A DNA stretch of 64,000 bases, taken from Bacteroidales bacterium. GTDB lineage: Bacteria; Bacteroidota; Bacteroidia; Bacteroidales; VadinHA17. The position numbers and the translations under genes were made by a program. Under the pieces are notes generated by a model that saw only the letters and a list, made by a program, of their open reading frames with translations, did not search any database and was not told the origin of the DNA. This document shows positions 18,285 to 28,443 of the stretch, piece after piece (within the stretch, counting starts at the first letter, position 1; each line of letters opens with the position of its first letter). The stretch covers positions 1 through 64,000 of the forward strand of contig WXFD01000055.1 in the NCBI GenBank assembly GCA_009877105.1. The letters are read 5' to 3'.

Positions 18285-18422
18285 TTAAATGGCCGTTTTA
18301 TGTGTTGAGCAAGATATAATTATCCGCGTAATCCGCTTTATTGCGTCCGTCACAATAGGAACCGGATAATCATCATAATCCTCTTTTGCGATATAGTCAG
18401 TGATATGGATCTCATATGTCAT
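18285..18422 (-). CDS. Possible 45-residue leader or small protein ahead of gpmI
   Basis: A short open frame starts with ATG at 18422 and ends with TAA at 18285, encoding 45 residues ([20 protein letters not shown] at the start, isoleucine-rich later). It lies between the promoter candidate at 18492-18499 and gpmI, 17 bases ahead of the gpmI start, so it would be on the same transcript. I see no homologue or motif. It may be a chance frame. Confidence 0.25.
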   Translation of the reverse strand: MTYEIHITDYIAKEDYDDYPVPIVTDAIKRITRIIISCSTHKTAI

Positions 18423-18491
18423 GCAGGTGAATTCTCTAATCAAACAAAAAAGTTATAAAACAGTTTAATCCCTGCCGATGCGTCAGGAATG

Positions 18492-18499
18492 CAAAAGTA
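18492..18499 (-). promoter_or_regulatory. Promoter candidate for gpmI
   Basis: CAAAAGTA on the plus strand reads TACTTTTG on the minus strand, matching TAnnTTTG. No clear -33 element was found. It lies just after the stop of the nSTAND/WD40 gene and upstream of the 45-residue frame and gpmI. Confidence 0.4.
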
Positions 18500-18527
18500 A
18501 AACAAAATTTTTTCCCGAGGGGGTCTT

Positions 18528-21500
18528 TTATCTGATTTCTCTTATTCTGATCCTGTGTTCGGGATCGGAACAGGTTTTTTCATACTCAATGTCCTTCCCC
18601 ACATATGCGAGCCATTCGTCGGGAGTAAAGTTCCTTTTTACATACAAACATCCGTCAGCCGCAAAAGTGTCTGCATATGTAGGACGTATTATCATATTAT
18701 TTTTTTCCGACATATCACCTGAAATAATAACACTGCCATCAGAGCTGAACTCAAAGGCAAGTACCGGCCCGCCGTTGTCAGTGAAGCTGACAGGTATTGC
18801 TGAAAGATCATTCTCATCCCAGAGTTTAAGGGTGCCGTCCATACCGGACGTTGCAATCTGAGGTTGTTTGGTGTTGAACCGGATATTCGTCACATCACCA
18901 TGGTGAGCCCTGAACTCAGCGATAATGGTTCTCGAACTGATATCCCATAGTTCCACCATTCCATCATCATATCCAATGGCAATCCTCTCCTCTTCCGGTT
19001 TAAACTTAATTGCTTTTATTGCCCTGCCTTCGGACCCGATCCTGAAATTATCCGATTTCTTTTCCGGATCCCAGATCAAAGCCTTTCCTTCAGCCCCAAT
19101 ACCGGCAATATATTTATTGTTTGAAGAAATATCGATTGAAGTCACCTGCATTTGACCGGTCGACAGGTCAACCGATGTTCTGGCTTCAAGATCCCATTTA
19201 AGCACTTTTCCGTCAAGTGCGGCGGAATACAGATGTTTCCCGTCATAGGAAAATATCAATGATCTGATTTCCCCCGAATGCCCTTCCAGATTATACCCCG
19301 GCAACTCATTCCCGTTGATCGGGATCATTCTTATGCCGGCATTCCGGCTGCCGCACGCAAGCCAGTCTGCCTCCGGGCTCACGGCAAAAGTCCCGTAGAT
19401 ATCTGATCCGGAATAAAGTACCCGGTACGTCTGTTCCTGTCCCTCCAGCTTCCACCTGAGGATTCTGCCATCAGTGCCTGATGAAACAAATTCATTTTTC
19501 CCGGGTATCGAGGCCAGGTTATTTATTCTCCCCTCATGTCCCCTGAAAAACCTTAAGGAAGAGCTGCCACGGTTTTTGGCAATATTATACAACCCGTTAT
19601 AAATATCTGCATCGTTACGGGACCCTTTGTTTTTCCTGTTAAACAGGTATGCCTGGTATGCCAGCAGGGCCTGCAGGTCGTCCTGATCCTGCACCTGAAG
19701 GGATCTGAGCGACATCGATTTGGCAACGGATATCATACGCAACCTGCTGGTTTCTATCCTCTGACTGGTCGCCTCTTCTGCCTTGAGTTCGGCAAGCAGT
19801 TTCTCACTGTTCGCCTGTTCAGTCTGCAGCCTGGAAGCTAAGGCAAGCTTCTGGGCTTCCCCCCTGAGTATCCGTTCCTTCTGCTCCTTGTGATTTGCTT
19901 CAGTAATCAGTGAATCTGATTCGATCGATCTTCTTATGGCAAGGGTGGCAAACTGATCAGCCATCTTTTTTTGCTCGGCAGCTTCATTCCTCTGTCTTTC
20001 AGCAACCTTAAGTTTTCTTTCAGTGGATATCTTTGAAATAAAGACTCCCGTCATTGCAAAGGTGGTCAGTACCGCCAGGCTGGCAAGAACTGAAGAAATG
20101 ATCCTTATTCTCTTTAACCTCCATTTTTGCTGTCTTGCCTTCCTTTCCTCCGTTTCAATGAATTCCTTTTCACTTGTGCGCAGGTACACAACAGCTCTTT
20201 CAAATGCAGGATTATATTTACGTGCCCATTCCAGAGTGGGCTTGTTCCTATCCCTCCAGTCAATCGCAAGCTGAAGGTCGGGTTGTTTCAGAAGAGTTGC
20301 CTTACCCTGCTGATAGAGTTCCGAAGCTTCCGACAGCCGCAGGTACATTTGTACGGATTCCGCCTCTTCTTCAATCCATTTTTTCAGCAGGTCCCATAAA
20401 TGCATAAGACTGTCGTGCGACAGATCAATTATCGAGTCATCATTCAGGGTGACATTTGCCGGCGGAGTAAGAAAGGAAACGGAAGGATCGCGGAACCGGT
20501 AAAGAACATCCGACAATTCCCTCCCCGTACATCCAATCACCTCCCGGATTCTTTTAACCTTCATGGGATACCGGATCACCTTACCGTCGGAGCCCTTCCC
20601 GGTTAGTGCCTTGAATAATCGTTCACAAATTCTTTTCCCGCCATTGTCAAGTTCTTCAAAAACCGAGTTGGCATGGCTGGAAATGGAATTTACAATGGTT
20701 CCGGCCAGTTCATAATCAGAAAATGATATTTGCCTTGCAGGTTCATCGAGCTCCCTCCATACCGACCATGTCCTCATCATTGCATGCTGCATAACAGGCA
20801 GATAATCAATCCTGTCATAAACCTCACTGATTATCGCATCAACCAGCTTATCATCAATGGTTGAGCCCGCCTTCAATACAGGCCGTTCAATTACTTTCCG
20901 GAAATTTTCCGGCTTAATTTTTGACAGGAAATAATTGCTTTCATTAATAAGTCCTCCCAGTTTCCTGAACTTGGCACATTCGGATAGCATATCCGCCCTT
21001 AATGCCAGCACCAGGAAAAGATTCGGTCTGTCTCCCAATACTGCCCTTATGACAAGGTCAACAAATCTCTCTGTCTCCTTTTCCATCTCCGGCTTTATTT
21101 CCGGCGACCTGTAACTGAAAAGTTCCTCAAACTGATCGATCACTATTAATACTCTGCCGCTGGTACGCAATGAAGGCATATCCAATACTTCCGACAGCCC
21201 GTCAGGCTTATTTTTCAGAATATCCAGAACTTCATGATACAGGCTTTCTCTCTCTCCTGAATCAGTAATATTCTTCACCAGCCCGTCAGCCAGGTTGCCA
21301 GCAGGATCAGTTCCGGGTCTCATTGAAAAAACCCGCCAGTCAGAACTGAAGTCATCGGATCTGATACTGCTGATTTTTGACAGGATACCGCAATTGATCA
21401 GGGAGGATTTTCCTTCACCCGATACTCCAATCACAGCAAGAAACCTGTTCTTCAGCAGTTTTCCGGTAATCTCCTCAGTTTCATTATCCCGCCCGAAGAA

Positions 21501-21572
21501 AAAATCACTTTCCTCAGGATTAAATGGCCGTATTCCCGGAAATGGATTAAACTTTTCAGCATCAATATTCAT
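18528..21572 (-). CDS. nSTAND-type NTPase with membrane helix and WD40 propeller
   Basis: A 1014-residue multidomain protein. An N-terminal nSTAND/AAA-like NTPase (about 1-420) has Walker A GVSGEGKSS at 49-57 and Walker B VLIVIDQFEELF at 141-152. A basic stretch precedes one predicted membrane helix (about 490-515, SSVLASLAVLTTFAM). A long charged coiled coil follows (about 520-640), and then WD40 repeats from about 670 (LRFFRGHEGRINNLASI, then GTDGRILRWKLEG, then DGTLKLWDEN). The C-terminus (DEWLAYVGKDIEYEKTC) is a tail seen after such propellers in this phylum. The layout suggests a sensor whose propeller faces one side of the membrane or is tethered. The HEAT-rich gene 20 bases upstream is its likely partner. 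STAND proteins serve in signalling or defence elsewhere; this one's role is unknown. Confidence 0.82.
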   Translation of the reverse strand: MNIDAEKFNPFPGIRPFNPEESDFFFGRDNETEEITGKLLKNRFLAVIGVSGEGKSSLINCGILSKISSIRSDDFSSDWRVFSMRPGTDPAGNLADGLVKNITDSGERESLYHEVLDILKNKPDGLSEVLDMPSLRTSGRVLIVIDQFEELFSYRSPEIKPEMEKETERFVDLVIRAVLGDRPNLFLVLALRADMLSECAKFRKLGGLINESNYFLSKIKPENFRKVIERPVLKAGSTIDDKLVDAIISEVYDRIDYLPVMQHAMMRTWSVWRELDEPARQISFSDYELAGTIVNSISSHANSVFEELDNGGKRICERLFKALTGKGSDGKVIRYPMKVKRIREVIGCTGRELSDVLYRFRDPSVSFLTPPANVTLNDDSIIDLSHDSLMHLWDLLKKWIEEEAESVQMYLRLSEASELYQQGKATLLKQPDLQLAIDWRDRNKPTLEWARKYNPAFERAVVYLRTSEKEFIETEERKARQQKWRLKRIRIISSVLASLAVLTTFAMTGVFISKISTERKLKVAERQRNEAAEQKKMADQFATLAIRRSIESDSLITEANHKEQKERILRGEAQKLALASRLQTEQANSEKLLAELKAEEATSQRIETSRLRMISVAKSMSLRSLQVQDQDDLQALLAYQAYLFNRKNKGSRNDADIYNGLYNIAKNRGSSSLRFFRGHEGRINNLASIPGKNEFVSSGTDGRILRWKLEGQEQTYRVLYSGSDIYGTFAVSPEADWLACGSRNAGIRMIPINGNELPGYNLEGHSGEIRSLIFSYDGKHLYSAALDGKVLKWDLEARTSVDLSTGQMQVTSIDISSNNKYIAGIGAEGKALIWDPEKKSDNFRIGSEGRAIKAIKFKPEEERIAIGYDDGMVELWDISSRTIIAEFRAHHGDVTNIRFNTKQPQIATSGMDGTLKLWDENDLSAIPVSFTDNGGPVLAFEFSSDGSVIISGDMSEKNNMIIRPTYADTFAADGCLYVKRNFTPDEWLAYVGKDIEYEKTCSDPEHRIRIREIR

Positions 21573-21592
21573 GGGCCATATTATATTTTATG

Positions 21593-23359
21593 TTATTGTT
21601 CCACTCCTTCCAATTTTTTAAAAAGAACAAACGAATCATGCGGTTCATTGATCCTGAACAATTCAATTGCCGTCAGTGGCAATGCATAGCAATATGATTC
21701 AGTTTGAATTAAACCTGCAATACTCTCTTTTGTCCTTTTATCAGATATATAACGTAGGGTTATCTGATTTTCTTTTGTGATGGTCCATATTAGTGATTCT
21801 GGCAGCTCATCTATTTCTGCCCGACTGATCTTGTCAAAAAACATCATTCGACCTGCAAGGAACAACAACTTCTCTTCGCCCGTTCCATTAAAAACTGATG
21901 AAAGAAATCTTGTTTTCTCATACAGGAGTCCGTTCGGATGTATCTTGTCTTCCAATATTTTATCAATTCGCAGCCGGTCAGGCTCCGCAAGCCTTTCTGA
22001 TAGTTCCCCAGGCATTTTTTTGCCGGATCTTTTCAGAAGTCCGGCAGCTTCTTCCTTAAGTATCCATTCATGGCTGAAAAGAAGGGCCGTAACCGATTCG
22101 AGCAAAGAGTCACTGCCGATGGTTTTCAGGCTTCTCAGTATGCAAGCCTTTGTCCATACACCTATTAAATTGTAATCGTAATTGATGATTTCTTCAGGCA
22201 ATGCATCGTAATGCGGAGCATCGATCAGGAAATAACGCCGGAGCTTCTTAAGGGTTTTCCTGTCGGTTTCAATACCGGAAACAGGCTTTTTGCCCGGATG
22301 GCCGCTCACATACACGATATCTGCAAGTGCTGATATCTGCCGGTCATTATTCCCTTGTTTGCCTTTCCTGTTGCTCTCCGGGACAATTGTATCCCCATGG
22401 CATATAATCAACAGGTTTAGCAGGAACTTCCGCCATTTTTGAAGTTCTTTTCCAATCTGTTCCGCAATAAGCTCATTGTTATTTTCATCAAGGCACACCT
22501 TTAGCGACAGTATCCTGACAAACTGGCCAAAAGCATCAAAGATCAGTTTCTTCAACTGCTCCCTTTCCTCCCCTGAAGGTTTATAGCTGCATCTTATAAG
22601 GCATATGGCAGCCAATTCCCTTAAAGATCTGGAATTTGTCCACAACCTTTCAAAAACAAAAGGCATATTTTCACCGGGACATATTTCAGAGAAGAGCCGG
22701 AGGACAGATCTGCTGGCATTCAAATTACCGGACGATCTCAGGTAATACCTGATCAGTTCCTTTCCTGCCTCACTGCCGAATTCTGTCAAAACTGAATATG
22801 CTTCGTCACTTATTTCCGGAACAGTCAGGCAGTTGCATACTTCCTGTATCATGTCCTTTATCCTGAACTTTCCTATCAGGCAAATGCCAAGTCGCCTGAG
22901 CCATGGGGATTTATCCCTTAAAAGCCTCAGTATTTCAGTTGTCTGGGGATATCTTACTCCTGCAAGTATCCGCCGGGCAGTTTCAGCCCTTGCGGCTTCA
23001 TCAACTGACAATCCGGTAACCTGTCCGTTTTTCGGGTAAGTTTTTCCCTCTTCAATAATCTCACTCAACTCCGAGGCCCGCTGTCTCAGGCTTTCGCTGA
23101 AACGGGCACCGGTGGCAATCCTTCTCAGCGCAGGAAGAAAGTTAATGTCAAGCGTATCATCTACATAACTAAGGATCTGTTCGTAAAAATATACATTCCC
23201 GGTTTTTTCGAGAACCGCCATTTTGCCGGTAATCAGATCATAAAAATGTGCCCTGAAAAGCAGTCTGCCTGAAATATTACCGCTCAGTCCTGACCAATCA
23301 TTCAATTCATTATGGAGATCCGATTTTTCAATGGGCAATAAGATGGGCTTTTTTCCCAT
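21593..23359 (-). CDS. HEAT-repeat-like protein of unknown function
   Basis: A 588-residue, soluble, mostly helical protein. The middle has HEAT-like helical pairs (ILRLLRDKSPWLRRLGICLI, then LREL-AAICLIRCSYKP, then LFSHEWILKEEAAGLLKR). It has no signal peptide or membrane helix. The C-terminal third (KTRFLSSVFNGTGEEKLLFL, then AGRMMFFDKISRAEIDELPE) resembles helical regions fused to nucleotide-transporter-like proteins in Bacteroidota, which is a memory of pattern and not a search result. It starts 45 bases after aroK and is followed 20 bases later by the nSTAND/WD40 gene. All three lie on one strand, so co-transcription is likely. Scaffold or regulator of the nSTAND protein is inference. 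Confidence 0.7.
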   Translation of the reverse strand: MGKKPILLPIEKSDLHNELNDWSGLSGNISGRLLFRAHFYDLITGKMAVLEKTGNVYFYEQILSYVDDTLDINFLPALRRIATGARFSESLRQRASELSEIIEEGKTYPKNGQVTGLSVDEAARAETARRILAGVRYPQTTEILRLLRDKSPWLRRLGICLIGKFRIKDMIQEVCNCLTVPEISDEAYSVLTEFGSEAGKELIRYYLRSSGNLNASRSVLRLFSEICPGENMPFVFERLWTNSRSLRELAAICLIRCSYKPSGEEREQLKKLIFDAFGQFVRILSLKVCLDENNNELIAEQIGKELQKWRKFLLNLLIICHGDTIVPESNRKGKQGNNDRQISALADIVYVSGHPGKKPVSGIETDRKTLKKLRRYFLIDAPHYDALPEEIINYDYNLIGVWTKACILRSLKTIGSDSLLESVTALLFSHEWILKEEAAGLLKRSGKKMPGELSERLAEPDRLRIDKILEDKIHPNGLLYEKTRFLSSVFNGTGEEKLLFLAGRMMFFDKISRAEIDELPESLIWTITKENQITLRYISDKRTKESIAGLIQTESYCYALPLTAIELFRINEPHDSFVLFKKLEGVEQ

Positions 23360-23404
23360 AAACCTGAGAGAATTAATTTAAAATCCTAAAATAAGAAATT
23401 AAAA

Positions 23405-23935
23405 TCAAAAATTATCCGGCTTCCACTGTCTGACCAAAGAAATTAGAGAAGGGATATCTGCATCAAAGCCGTCAATTGTTATTGCAGCAAGTGAGTACCA
23501 CTCTTCACGTTCATGGAGTTTCCCGGAAATATAATCCGGAAGCTCCGTCTCATCAATATTCTTTATCAATGGTCGTTCCGTTTTTGAATTCACAAGACGG
23601 CTTGCAAGCTGGGAGGGATTAAGCTTCAGATAAATTGTAAGTCCGGTTTCAAGCATAAACTTCATATTGCCTGAATGGCACGGTGCACCACCGCCGGTTG
23701 AAACAACCAAATTCTCTGATTTTGCCAGGCTTCGAAGTACTTTGGTCTCCATCTCCCGGAACCAGGGTTCTCCCAGGACTGAAAATATCTCAGGAATTTT
23801 CATTCCTGCCTTTTCTACAATTTTTTCATCCATGTCGACAAAGGTCCAGCCAAGGGATACTGCAAGTTTTCTCCCGAGGGTCGACTTCCCGCTGCCCATG
23901 AATCCAATCAGGAATATTCTTTTGAACAAATGCAT
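23405..23935 (-). CDS. aroK: Shikimate kinase
   Basis: A 176-residue shikimate kinase (P-loop, NMP-kinase-like fold). It phosphorylates shikimate in aromatic amino-acid synthesis. Walker A GFMGSGKST is at 11-19, the substrate-binding DMD at 34-36, and STGGGAPC carries the conserved glycine-rich shikimate-binding loop. A C-terminal R-containing lid (SKTERPLIKNID) is in place. Its ATG touches the last base of the parC stop, so it follows the topoisomerase genes in a tight operon. Confidence 0.92.
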   Translation of the reverse strand: MHLFKRIFLIGFMGSGKSTLGRKLAVSLGWTFVDMDEKIVEKAGMKIPEIFSVLGEPWFREMETKVLRSLAKSENLVVSTGGGAPCHSGNMKFMLETGLTIYLKLNPSQLASRLVNSKTERPLIKNIDETELPDYISGKLHEREEWYSLAAITIDGFDADIPSLISLVRQWKPDNF

Positions 23936-26556
23936 TACAATTCCAGCTTCATTTGGGCAGGGTCGGTATGCTGCATTGGAATCTGGGGTTCTTCACTCTC
24001 CGCCCCAGGTACAAAGTCAGATGTTTCTTTTTTAACAACAGGTTCAATTTCCCGGATATTATCAACCATGAAATTCGTGAGCCGCTTTCCCCTTGCCTTA
24101 TAGCTTTTTACCCCGATGAACTCGGCTACTTCAATTATTTCACTTTCACGCCCCTTGTGCTTTCCCCCGAAGCTTATCTCAAACCTCGGATATTCTACTT
24201 CGGTAATGCTTATCAGTTTCGATTCGGGGCTTTCATTTATGAAACACTGCGGCTTTTCCGATTCTTCAAGCATGAATCTTTTCACATAATAATGATCCTG
24301 TTCCGAGTCCCAGTAAATAACAGAATAGACCTTCCCCGGCGAATATTTTTCAATGATCAGGATATTATCCTCAAAATGATTTGACAGGTCAAAACCGGTC
24401 ATCCGGAAATAGCCGTTTTTCGTTATAACCAGTACTTTGTCATCTCCGCTGAATTCACCAAGAAAGATGCCTCTTCCATCTGCGTTGAGCCTGAATACTG
24501 CGTCATCAAACCATATTTTCCTGCCGCCGAGGGTTGATAATCCCTTTTCCTTAAGGGTTATCCTGTGTACGGGATTCCTGGTAAGGATATTACCCATCGA
24601 TGATCTGCCCTTTATACCGAGCTGTCCGAAATCAAATTCAAAAACAAGCTTCTTAAGACGAGCCCTTGGTTTATGATGCACCCTTATCACTTCGGCCTCT
24701 CCGTTAGGATTGGCACTGAAGTAAATTATTTTTGAACCGGGTATGCCCCTGGTTAGATTATATTCCTTATCGCGTGTCAATCCGGTGATTGCACAGCGCT
24801 TGACATATACCGGTCCGTCCCTGCCGTCCTGATAGACCACATTGTAAATTGTCCGCTCATCATTTTTGCGGAAAACCTGTGCATAAATAATATCATTGCC
24901 CACGAACACCTTCTCGGTAACTTTTGTTACCAGGTAACCTCCATCCTTCCGTATCGCAATAATATCGTCCATATCGGAACATTCACAAATGAATTCATCC
25001 TTTTTAAGACCGGTTCCGATAAATCCCTCCTTATAATTTATATAAAGTCTTGCATTGTTGGCAACAACCTTGGATGCAAGAATGGTATCAAAACTTCTTA
25101 TTTCTGTTTTCCTTTCCCGACCCTTTCCGAATTTTTTTCTTATCTGCCTGAAATAATTGATTGTATAGGCAGTAATGTTGCCGAGGTGATTTTTTGTCTC
25201 ATCGATCTCGGCTTCAATACCTTTAATATGTTCATCTGCCTTTTTTGAGTCAAATTTTGAAATTCGTTTAATCCTGATCTCCGTGAGCTGGACAATATCA
25301 TTCCGGGTCACCTCCCTGAGCAGTCTCTTCCTAAAGGGTTTCAATCCGTCATCAATGGCCTTTATCACGGCATCCCAGGTTTCGCATTCCTCAATATCCC
25401 TGTATATTTTTTCTTCGATAAAAATTTTCTCAAGGGACGACATGTGCCATTCCTCCTGAAGTTCCTTCAGCCTGATTTCAAGTTCTGTTTTCAGCAGCCT
25501 CACGGTATTATCAACTGAGTGACGAAGTATTTCGCTTACCCCCATGAATGAGGGCTTTTCACCCGTGATGACACAGGTGTTGGGAGAAATGGAGTATTCG
25601 CAGTCTGTCAGGGCATAAAGAGCATCAATAGTCTTGTCGGGGGACACGCCGGGCAGCAAATGGATGACTATTTCAACATTTGCCGATGTATTGTCATCTA
25701 TCTTCTTTATCTTGATCTTGCCTTTCTCATTGGCCTTGATAATCGACTCTATAAGGCTTGAGGTGGTTTTGCCAAACGGGATTTCGGTTATAACCAGTGA
25801 TTTTTTATCGGCCTTCTCTATCTTCGCCCTTACCTTGACAATACCGCCCCTCTGGCCATCGTTGTATTTTGATACATCTATCAGCCCTCCGGTAGGGAAA
25901 TCAGGATACAATACGAACTCTTTCCCAAGCAGATAATTGATCGAGGCATCTATTAACTCATTAAAATTATGGGGAAGTATTTTTGAAGCAAGTCCCACGG
26001 CAATTCCTTCAACACCAATAGCAAGGAGAAGCGGGAACTTAACCGGCAGGGTAACCGGTTCCTTGTTTCTTCCGTCATATGAAAGCTTCCAGTCGGTAGT
26101 TTTTGGATTGAAAACAATCTCAAGTGCAAATTTCGAAAGGCGTGCCTCAATGTACCTGGGCGCAGCAGCACCGTCGCCCGTCAGTATGTTTCCCCAGTTG
26201 CCCTGAGTATCGATAAGCAGGTCCTTCTGCCCCATCTGTACCAGTGCATCGCCTATCGAAGCATCCCCATGCGGATGGAACTGCATTGTATGGCCGATGA
26301 TATTGGCCACTTTGTTGTAACGGCCATCGTCCATCCTTTTCATCGAATGCAGAATCCGCCTCTGAACCGGTTTCAGGCCGTCATTGAGATGGGGAACGGC
26401 CCGCTCAAGGATCACATATGAGGCATAGTCGAGGAACCAGTCCTTGTACATTCCCGACAATGCAGTTACTGAATGGAGCGCAGCCGGACCTTCTTCCGGT
26501 TCTTCCAGTCTTTCAGGATTTCCTGATGCTAATTCCTCGTCTTCCTTCATAAACAT
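23935..26556 (-). CDS. parC: DNA topoisomerase IV subunit A
   Basis: An 873-residue type IIA topoisomerase A subunit. With ParE it decatenates and relaxes DNA. The catalytic tyrosine is Y135 in GAAAPRYIEARL. Upstream are the QFHPHGDAS and KPVQRRIL segments of the winged-helix/tower region. The C-terminal beta-pinwheel part is divergent and lacks an obvious GyrA box, which agrees with topoisomerase IV and not gyrase. The N-terminus has an acidic extension of about 25 residues. It lies 15 bases after parE on the same strand. The A-subunit identity is secure; the ParC rather than GyrA call rests on the neighbouring B subunit and the missing GyrA box. Confidence 0.9.
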   Translation of the reverse strand: MFMKEDEELASGNPERLEEPEEGPAALHSVTALSGMYKDWFLDYASYVILERAVPHLNDGLKPVQRRILHSMKRMDDGRYNKVANIIGHTMQFHPHGDASIGDALVQMGQKDLLIDTQGNWGNILTGDGAAAPRYIEARLSKFALEIVFNPKTTDWKLSYDGRNKEPVTLPVKFPLLLAIGVEGIAVGLASKILPHNFNELIDASINYLLGKEFVLYPDFPTGGLIDVSKYNDGQRGGIVKVRAKIEKADKKSLVITEIPFGKTTSSLIESIIKANEKGKIKIKKIDDNTSANVEIVIHLLPGVSPDKTIDALYALTDCEYSISPNTCVITGEKPSFMGVSEILRHSVDNTVRLLKTELEIRLKELQEEWHMSSLEKIFIEEKIYRDIEECETWDAVIKAIDDGLKPFRKRLLREVTRNDIVQLTEIRIKRISKFDSKKADEHIKGIEAEIDETKNHLGNITAYTINYFRQIRKKFGKGRERKTEIRSFDTILASKVVANNARLYINYKEGFIGTGLKKDEFICECSDMDDIIAIRKDGGYLVTKVTEKVFVGNDIIYAQVFRKNDERTIYNVVYQDGRDGPVYVKRCAITGLTRDKEYNLTRGIPGSKIIYFSANPNGEAEVIRVHHKPRARLKKLVFEFDFGQLGIKGRSSMGNILTRNPVHRITLKEKGLSTLGGRKIWFDDAVFRLNADGRGIFLGEFSGDDKVLVITKNGYFRMTGFDLSNHFEDNILIIEKYSPGKVYSVIYWDSEQDHYYVKRFMLEESEKPQCFINESPESKLISITEVEYPRFEISFGGKHKGRESEIIEVAEFIGVKSYKARGKRLTNFMVDNIREIEPVVKKETSDFVPGAESEEPQIPMQHTDPAQMKLEL

Positions 26557-26571
26557 CCTCCCTGGCCAAAA

Positions 26572-28419
26572 CTATGCCTCCGCCTCTACCAGGTCTTCCT
26601 CAACCCTCAGGTTTTCAATGATGAAATCCTGCCTGTCGGGTGTATTTTTTCCCATGTAGAATTCAAGGTAACCGTTTATGGCATCATTTTTCTTCATTCT
26701 TACCGGTTCAAGTCGCATGTCCTTTCCTATAAAATGACCAAACTCGTCTGGTGATATCTCACCCAGTCCCTTGAAACGGGTTATTTCCGGATTGGGACCC
26801 AGGAGCCTGACTGCCCTGGCCTTTTCACCGGGAGTGTAACAATATCTGGTGTCCTTTTTGTTTCTAACCCTGAACAGCGGGGTCTGAAGTATATATACAT
26901 GCCCTTTTCTAACCAGATCGGGAAAAAACTGAAGGAAAAACGTCAGGAGAAGGAGCCTTATGTGCATCCCGTCAACGTCTGCATCAGTGGCTATCACTAT
27001 ATTATTGTATCTCAGATCCTCGATCCCGTCTTCAACGTTCAGGGCTGCCTGAAGCAGATTGAACTCCTCGTTCTCATAAACAATCTTCTTTGTAAGTCCG
27101 AACGAGTTAAGCGGCTTTCCCCTGAGGCTGAACACGGCCTGGGTCTCAACATCCCTCGACTTTGTTATCGAACCGCTGGCTGAATCACCTTCGGTTATGA
27201 AAATTGTGGATTCAAGTTTCCTCGGATCATTTGAATTATAATGTATCCTGCAGTCCCTTAATTTCTTATTATGAAGGCTCACCTTCTTTGCCCTTTCCCG
27301 GGCAAGTTTCTGAATCGAGGAAATGGCTTTCCTTTCCTTTTCGGAATCCTGGATCTTTTTAAGAAGTATCCTTGCAGTTTCCGGATTCTTGTGCAGATAG
27401 TCGTCGAGATGCTTCCTGACGAACTCACCAATGAAGTTCCTCACGGAAGGCCCGTCCGGCCCCATATCCTTCGAACCCAGCTTCGTTTTGGTCTGGGATT
27501 CAAAAATAGGCTCTTCAATTTTTATGCTGATGGCTGCGATTATTGATGACCTTATATCAGAGGGATCAAAATCCTTCCTGTAAAACTCGCGGATAGTCTT
27601 TACAAATGCTTCCCTGAATGCAAGCAAATGTGTACCCCCCTGTGTGGTGTTCTGACCGTTTACGAAGCTGTAATAATCTTCCCCGTACTGAGAACCATGT
27701 GTGAGGGCAATCTCAATATCATCACCGCGGAGATGTATTATCGGATACAGTCCCTCCCTGCTCATGTTCTCGTTAAGGAGATCAACCAGCCCGCTCCTGG
27801 AAATGAATTTGTTGCCGTTGAAATTTATTACAAGACCCGTATTGAGATAAACATAGTTCTTCAGCATTGAATCCACATACTCCGATATGTAGTAATAATT
27901 GCCGAACAGATCCTCGTCGGGCTGAAAGATAACCTCAACTCCATTTTCCTCAGGAGTAGTCGTAACGGGGCTGTCAGCCACCGTAATGCCATGCTCAAAT
28001 TCGCTGACTTTCATCTGTCCGTCACGGACCGACCTGATTACAAACCTGCTCGACAGCGCATTGACCGCCTTGACTCCGACACCATTAAGACCGACTGATT
28101 TCTTGAAAGCCTTTGAATCATATTTTGCCCCGGTATTCATTCTTGAAACTGCCTCGGTCACCTTGCCCAGGGGAATACCGCGTCCATAATCACGCACCCT
28201 CACCTCCTTGCCGTTAATCGATACATCTATCTTCCTGCCGAAGCCCATCATATATTCATCAATCGAATTATCGATCACCTCCTTAAGCAGAACATAGATC
28301 CCGTCATCATGCGACGACCCGTCACCCAGTTTTCCTATATACATACCGGGCCTCAGCCTGATATGCTCCCGCCATTCAAGGGTCTTTATATGCTCTTCTG
28401 AATACCCAACCACCGACAT
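26572..28419 (-). CDS. parE: DNA topoisomerase IV subunit B
   Basis: A 615-residue ATPase subunit of topoisomerase IV. The GHKL ATP-binding motifs are present ([11 protein letters not shown], then RDYGRGIP, then [12 protein letters not shown]). The TOPRIM catalytic EGDSA is in [16 protein letters not shown], and [14 protein letters not shown] is the metal-binding DxD. The frame is open for 21 more codons to 28482, but the conserved N-terminus ([20 protein letters not shown]) starts just after M at 28419, and a -7 element lies inside the extension at 28436-28443. I place the start at 28419. It precedes parC and aroK in a run on the minus strand. Confidence 0.95.
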   Translation of the reverse strand: MSVVGYSEEHIKTLEWREHIRLRPGMYIGKLGDGSSHDDGIYVLLKEVIDNSIDEYMMGFGRKIDVSINGKEVRVRDYGRGIPLGKVTEAVSRMNTGAKYDSKAFKKSVGLNGVGVKAVNALSSRFVIRSVRDGQMKVSEFEHGITVADSPVTTTPEENGVEVIFQPDEDLFGNYYYISEYVDSMLKNYVYLNTGLVINFNGNKFISRSGLVDLLNENMSREGLYPIIHLRGDDIEIALTHGSQYGEDYYSFVNGQNTTQGGTHLLAFREAFVKTIREFYRKDFDPSDIRSSIIAAISIKIEEPIFESQTKTKLGSKDMGPDGPSVRNFIGEFVRKHLDDYLHKNPETARILLKKIQDSEKERKAISSIQKLARERAKKVSLHNKKLRDCRIHYNSNDPRKLESTIFITEGDSASGSITKSRDVETQAVFSLRGKPLNSFGLTKKIVYENEEFNLLQAALNVEDGIEDLRYNNIVIATDADVDGMHIRLLLLTFFLQFFPDLVRKGHVYILQTPLFRVRNKKDTRYCYTPGEKARAVRLLGPNPEITRFKGLGEISPDEFGHFIGKDMRLEPVRMKKNDAINGYLEFYMGKNTPDRQDFIIENLRVEEDLVEAEA

Positions 28420-28435
28420 TTTGCAGAATTTTGCG

Positions 28436-28443
28436 CAAATATA
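28436..28443 (-). promoter_or_regulatory. parE promoter -7 element
   Basis: CAAATATA on the plus strand reads TATATTTG on the minus strand, matching TAnnTTTG. Transcription would start near 28430, about 11 bases before the ATG at 28419. A 7-base inverted repeat (28518-28524 with 28531-28537, ATTGTTA/TAACAAT) lies further upstream. The rest of the 290 bases to 28709 is empty. Confidence 0.5.
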
